Assembly (NCBI GenBank): GCA_017871115.1
Contig: JAFCIZ010000005.1
Location: 1,472,501 to 1,536,500, forward strand
DNA: 64,000 nt
From: Cunninghamella blakesleeana
Lineage: Eukaryota > Mucoromycota > Mucoromycetes > Mucorales > Cunninghamellaceae
Direction: 5' to 3'
Shown here piece after piece: positions 61,901 through 64,000 of the stretch. The position numbers were made by a program, and so were the translations under genes. The first letter of the stretch is position 1. Every line of letters starts with the position of its first letter. Under the pieces are notes generated by a model. The model was given only the letters and a program-made list of their open reading frames with translations. It did not search any database and had not been told where the DNA came from.

Positions 61901-62666
61901 TGCACCCTCTCGCCTTGCTTCTCATGGTAATACATTACCATCATCATCAAAAATGTTAGAACCAGGTAATGGAATGGTACGACGTCGATCCTCTTCTAAT
62001 TTATTAGCAGCGCAATATAATAGTCCATCATATTTAGGACCACCAGCATCATTAAATGATGGGCCTATTCTTCGTACACGTAAATTATCTAATTCCTCCC
62101 TACATTCTAATTATCAACAACAGCAACAAGGGAATGGATATTATCGTTGGTCATCGTCAGCAACACCTATCTCTGGTAGAAGATCAACTGAACCAATGAT
62201 GATGAAAAAGATGAATCCAACACCAAGAAATATAAGTAATAGAAGAGGCTCAATGATAAATAATAGTATGGAGGATATGTATTCTTGTGATTATTATGAT
62301 GATATAGATAATATAGATGATGATTTTGAAGACAGTGATTATTATTATTCATCATCATCATCTGGAAGACAACATTATCATCCAAAAGTGAATATTGGAA
62401 CACGCAAATGGTCTTCTCAACAACAACAGCAGCAGTTACAACCAATGGTGAAAATGATGGAAAAATCACCACGATCCCGTTCTCCTATATCACGTACTCA
62501 TAGTAAATCAAGTATAAATGGGTTTAATCAAGCTTTAGACGATCTCTGTTCTTTCTTTCAACATTTACCAAGACATGTATTGGCAAGATATTTGCAGGAT
62601 GCTCAAGGTGATTTTTTTTTAGCAAAAGATTTATGCATGGAAGATATTATGGCAAATGGCATTTAA
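58934..62666 (+). CDS. Large disordered hypothetical protein with CUE-like C-terminal domain
   Basis: Six exons (58934-58973, 59070-59114, 59197-59425, 59569-60494, 60597-60689, 60820-62666) give 1059 residues. Most of it is Ser/Asn/Gln/Pro-rich and probably disordered. Three parts look conserved: the N terminus (HYRSQDMMQELFEEINDYLV), a central segment (RDDRMNAYNNAYFHCVMAKT, DMIPWIKKQYNKGPPTLIQQ) and the C terminus (ALDDLCSFFQHLPRHVLARY followed by LQDAQGDFFLAKDLCMEDIM), whose length and L-P-x-x-V/L-x-x-x-L pattern resemble a ubiquitin-binding CUE or UBA-like three-helix bundle. Two Cys pairs occur in ICKCYKCNS. Many S-P and basic R-x-x-S sites suggest phosphorylation. I do not recognise the family; a polarity or signalling scaffold is a guess. 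Confidence 0.75.
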
Positions 62667-63081
62667 ATACGTACATACTCTCTATTTTATTTTATTTTAT
62701 TAAAGGAGTACAATTTATTCATTTTTTAATCTATATACAAGCATAATAAAATAATAAAAAAAAGATAAAAAGATTAATATAAAAAAAGGTTTCCCTTATA
62801 TAGATTATATATAACAGTAAACTATTGTCGCTTTTTGGTTAAAAATAAAGAAAATTTTATCGGCAAAAGTCGCTAAGAAAATGATCGGACATTATAACTT
62901 GATCCCCCAAAAAATATATAAAAAAAAAGTAGGGATTTCAAAATGACGTCTAAAAAAAAAAATTATATATTTTCTTATTATTTCCCGTTGTTTTCCCTTA
63001 ATTTTTTTTTCTTCTTTTTTCTCTCTTTCTTTCTTTTTTCTTCAACTTTTTTTTTTATTTAAAAAAATAATATAATATATC
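62667..63081. promoter_or_regulatory. Promoter region of dihydrolipoamide dehydrogenase
   Basis: Contains a TGACGTC bZIP-like half palindrome at 62944-62950 and a strong T/CT-rich tract at 63000-63055 directly before the start codon, typical of a well-expressed fungal gene. Confidence 0.55.

Positions 63082-64000
<919 letters not shown>

Overview
The window is AT-rich eukaryotic nuclear DNA, dense in short spliceosomal introns (donors mostly GTAAGT, GTAATA or GTAAAT; acceptors TAG, CAG and often AAG). A eukaryotic tRNA-Ile, a velvet regulator, an APSES factor with ankyrin repeats, a CDC10-type septin and a KAR9-like protein together point to a filamentous fungus. The very low GC, abundant simple repeats and Asn/Gln/Ser-rich proteins suggest an early-diverging (Mucoromycota, perhaps Mucorales) genome; that placement is inference from gene content and style, not a database match.

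Layout, left to right. Plus strand: eIF2B alpha (77-1773), a KAR9/GAR microtubule protein (3021-5844), pyruvate carboxylase (7457-11626). Minus strand: a MATE transporter (13282-15379), then a broken nuclease-fold fragment on plus (16402-16780), an unknown conserved protein on minus (17179-17949), and FAM50/XAP5 on minus (18425-20176), which is divergent from nibrin/NBS1 on plus (20951-24337). A methyltransferase on minus (24550-25830) is divergent from elongin C on plus (26064-26603), followed by an MBF/SBF-type APSES factor (27175-29736). L-2-hydroxyglutarate dehydrogenase (30634-33043) and an RNPS1-like SR protein (33518-34969) lie on minus. A tRNA-Ile(AAU) (35308-35381) opens a gene-poor 3.6 kb stretch holding one decayed fragment (36642-36933). 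Minus strand again: a velvet factor (39021-41649), a Ras guanine-nucleotide exchange factor with SH3 and WW domains (42388-47513), a HTH/Myb-like protein (49155-50454), a HAD hydrolase (51054-52531), AHA1 (52852-54689) and a CDC10-type septin (55116-56958). The septin is divergent from NAA38/LSMD1 on plus (57318-57650). A TTDN1-like RG protein on minus (57917-58244) is divergent from a 1059-residue unknown protein on plus (58934-62666). The 5' part of dihydrolipoamide dehydrogenase (63082 onward) runs off the window.

These are mostly housekeeping and regulatory genes with independent promoters, not an operon or gene cluster. Themes do recur: pyruvate and mitochondrial metabolism (PYC, LPD1, L2HGDH), polarity and cytoskeleton (KAR9/GAR, septin, RasGEF), RNA processing (RNPS1, FAM50, TTDN1-like) and cell-cycle or DNA-damage control (APSES factor, NBS1). 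I assembled exons by hand from splice signals and reading phase. Every multi-exon model given an exact length sums to an uninterrupted reading frame. No complete transposon, CRISPR array or prokaryote-like island was seen.

The most unusual things are gene-structure features (a 6-nt in-frame microexon in AHA1, a start codon split by an intron in the RNPS1 homologue, open in-frame introns in NAA38 and the MATE gene), the KAR9 + SxIP + GAR protein architecture, a HTH + Myb combination protein, a decayed E-x-K nuclease-fold gene, and a compact relatively GC-rich hairpin island.
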